Positions 43,640 to 44,199 of a stretch of 44,199 nucleotides of DNA are shown one piece after another (position 1 is the first letter of the stretch; each line of letters begins with the position of its first letter). Under the pieces are notes generated by a model, which saw only the letters and a list, made by a program, of their open reading frames with translations, did no database searches and had not been told where the DNA came from. The DNA comes from an uncultured Mediterranea sp. (GTDB lineage: Bacteria; Bacteroidota; Bacteroidia; Bacteroidales; Bacteroidaceae), in NCBI GenBank assembly GCA_946056155.1, contig CAMGIP010000004.1, positions 1 through 44,199 on the forward strand, written 5' to 3'. Both the position numbers and the translations under genes were made by a program.

Positions 43640-44199
43640 ATGACTAAGATAGATTCAAGAATACCGGAAGGACCGGTAGCTGAGAAATGGACCAACTATA
43701 AAGCTCACCAAAAACTGGTTAACCCTGCCAACAAGCGCCGCTTGGACATCATCGTGGTAGGTACAGGTCTGGCTGGTGCCAGCGCCGCTGCCTCATTGGG
43801 TGAAATGGGCTTCAGAGTATTCAACTTCTGCATTCAGGACTCTCCCCGTCGTGCTCACTCTATTGCCGCACAGGGTGGTATCAATGCTGCCAAGAACTAC
43901 CAGAATGACGGCGACTCTGTATATCGCCTGTTCTACGATACAGTGAAGGGTGGTGACTATCGCGCACGTGAAGCCAATGTCTATCGTTTGGCTGAAGTGT
44001 CCAATAACATCATCGACCAATGCGTGGCTCAGGGTGTTCCCTTCGCTCGCGAATATGGGGGTACTTTGGCCAACCGCTCATTCGGTGGTGCACAGGTATC
44101 TCGTACTTTCTACGCCAAGGGTCAGACGGGTCAGCAGCTGCTGTTGGGTGCCTACTCTGCGCTGAGCCATCAGGTGGCTGCCGGCACAGTAAAGCTCTA
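43640..44199 (+). CDS. frdA: Fumarate reductase/succinate dehydrogenase flavoprotein subunit (partial, runs off window)
   Basis: The first 186 codons of a longer gene, with no stop before the window end. The FAD-binding [20 protein letters not shown] (36-55) and [14 protein letters not shown], where His73 is the expected covalent FAD site, are clear. [15 protein letters not shown] follows. A full subunit would be ~640-660 residues. It reduces fumarate (or oxidises succinate) in complex with the iron-sulfur subunit, expected just beyond the window. The start ATG at 43640 is 51 bases after frdC, on the same transcript. Confidence 0.95.
   Translation, partial: MTKIDSRIPEGPVAEKWTNYKAHQKLVNPANKRRLDIIVVGTGLAGASAAASLGEMGFRVFNFCIQDSPRRAHSIAAQGGINAAKNYQNDGDSVYRLFYDTVKGGDYRAREANVYRLAEVSNNIIDQCVAQGVPFAREYGGTLANRSFGGAQVSRTFYAKGQTGQQLLLGAYSALSHQVAAGTVKL

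Overview
This window is a chromosomal segment of a gut-type Bacteroidales bacterium, most likely Bacteroides or a close relative. Supporting signs are a SusC/SusD pair, GH92 and GH3 glycosidases, a serine-type sulfatase and a DUF1735/LamG lipoprotein. Many genes are also preceded by the Bacteroidetes -7 element TAnnTTTG, usually close to the start codon. The order purN / acpP-fabF-rnc / pfkA and a fumarate-reductase operon beginning with a five-helix cytochrome b fit the same group. No rRNA, tRNA, CRISPR array, phage or insertion sequence was recognised.

Layout. 1-3643 is the decayed tail of a polysaccharide utilisation locus: a 5'-deleted GH18-like stump, a DUF1735+LamG lipoprotein with an in-frame TAG, and a sulfatase with an in-frame TAG. 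A long hairpin separates it from intact GH92 (alpha-mannosidase type) and GH3 genes at 3797-8497, which end at a strong terminator. 8.7-19.1 kb is mostly housekeeping: a Bacteroidetes-specific protein with a 17-residue repeat insert, a cobalamin adenosyltransferase, a DUF2795 protein, a large RecQ-like helicase, an FMN split-barrel protein, RNase R, and a three-gene run of CDF metal exporter, NAD-dependent epimerase-like reductase and Aur1/PAP2-like membrane transferase. 19.2-28.8 kb carries tRNA-dihydrouridine synthase, a U32 protein, a Dabb protein, a thioesterase, DprA, cysteine synthase, an ABC exporter, PdxB and PurN. 28.9-34.6 kb has acpP-fabF-rnc, a convergent 6-phosphofructokinase, a GH3-type (auxin-responsive family) acyl-acid synthetase homologue and a YbjQ protein. 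34.8-40.8 kb is a SusC-SusD-DUF5017 outer-membrane uptake cassette with no enzymes of its own. The window closes with a PAP2 phosphatase, an AraC regulator and the start of the fumarate reductase/succinate dehydrogenase operon.

How the genes work together. Sulfatase, GH18, GH92 and GH3 would together suit attack on sulfated host N-glycans or mucin-type glycans, but the first three genes look broken, so this strain probably keeps only the exo-acting GH92 and GH3. The reductase and Aur1-like transferase overlap by 10 bases and suggest a lipid, possibly sphingolipid, pathway. Beyond genes, the window has two kinds of short-repeat structure: tandem or clustered ~19-26 bp units between genes, several built on GTCAACT, and Glu/Lys/Gln-rich repeat insertions in two unrelated proteins. 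No clearly new multi-gene system was found. The best leads are the reductase/Aur1-like pair, the paired nonsense codons, the repeat family and the helicase's unassigned C-terminal half.
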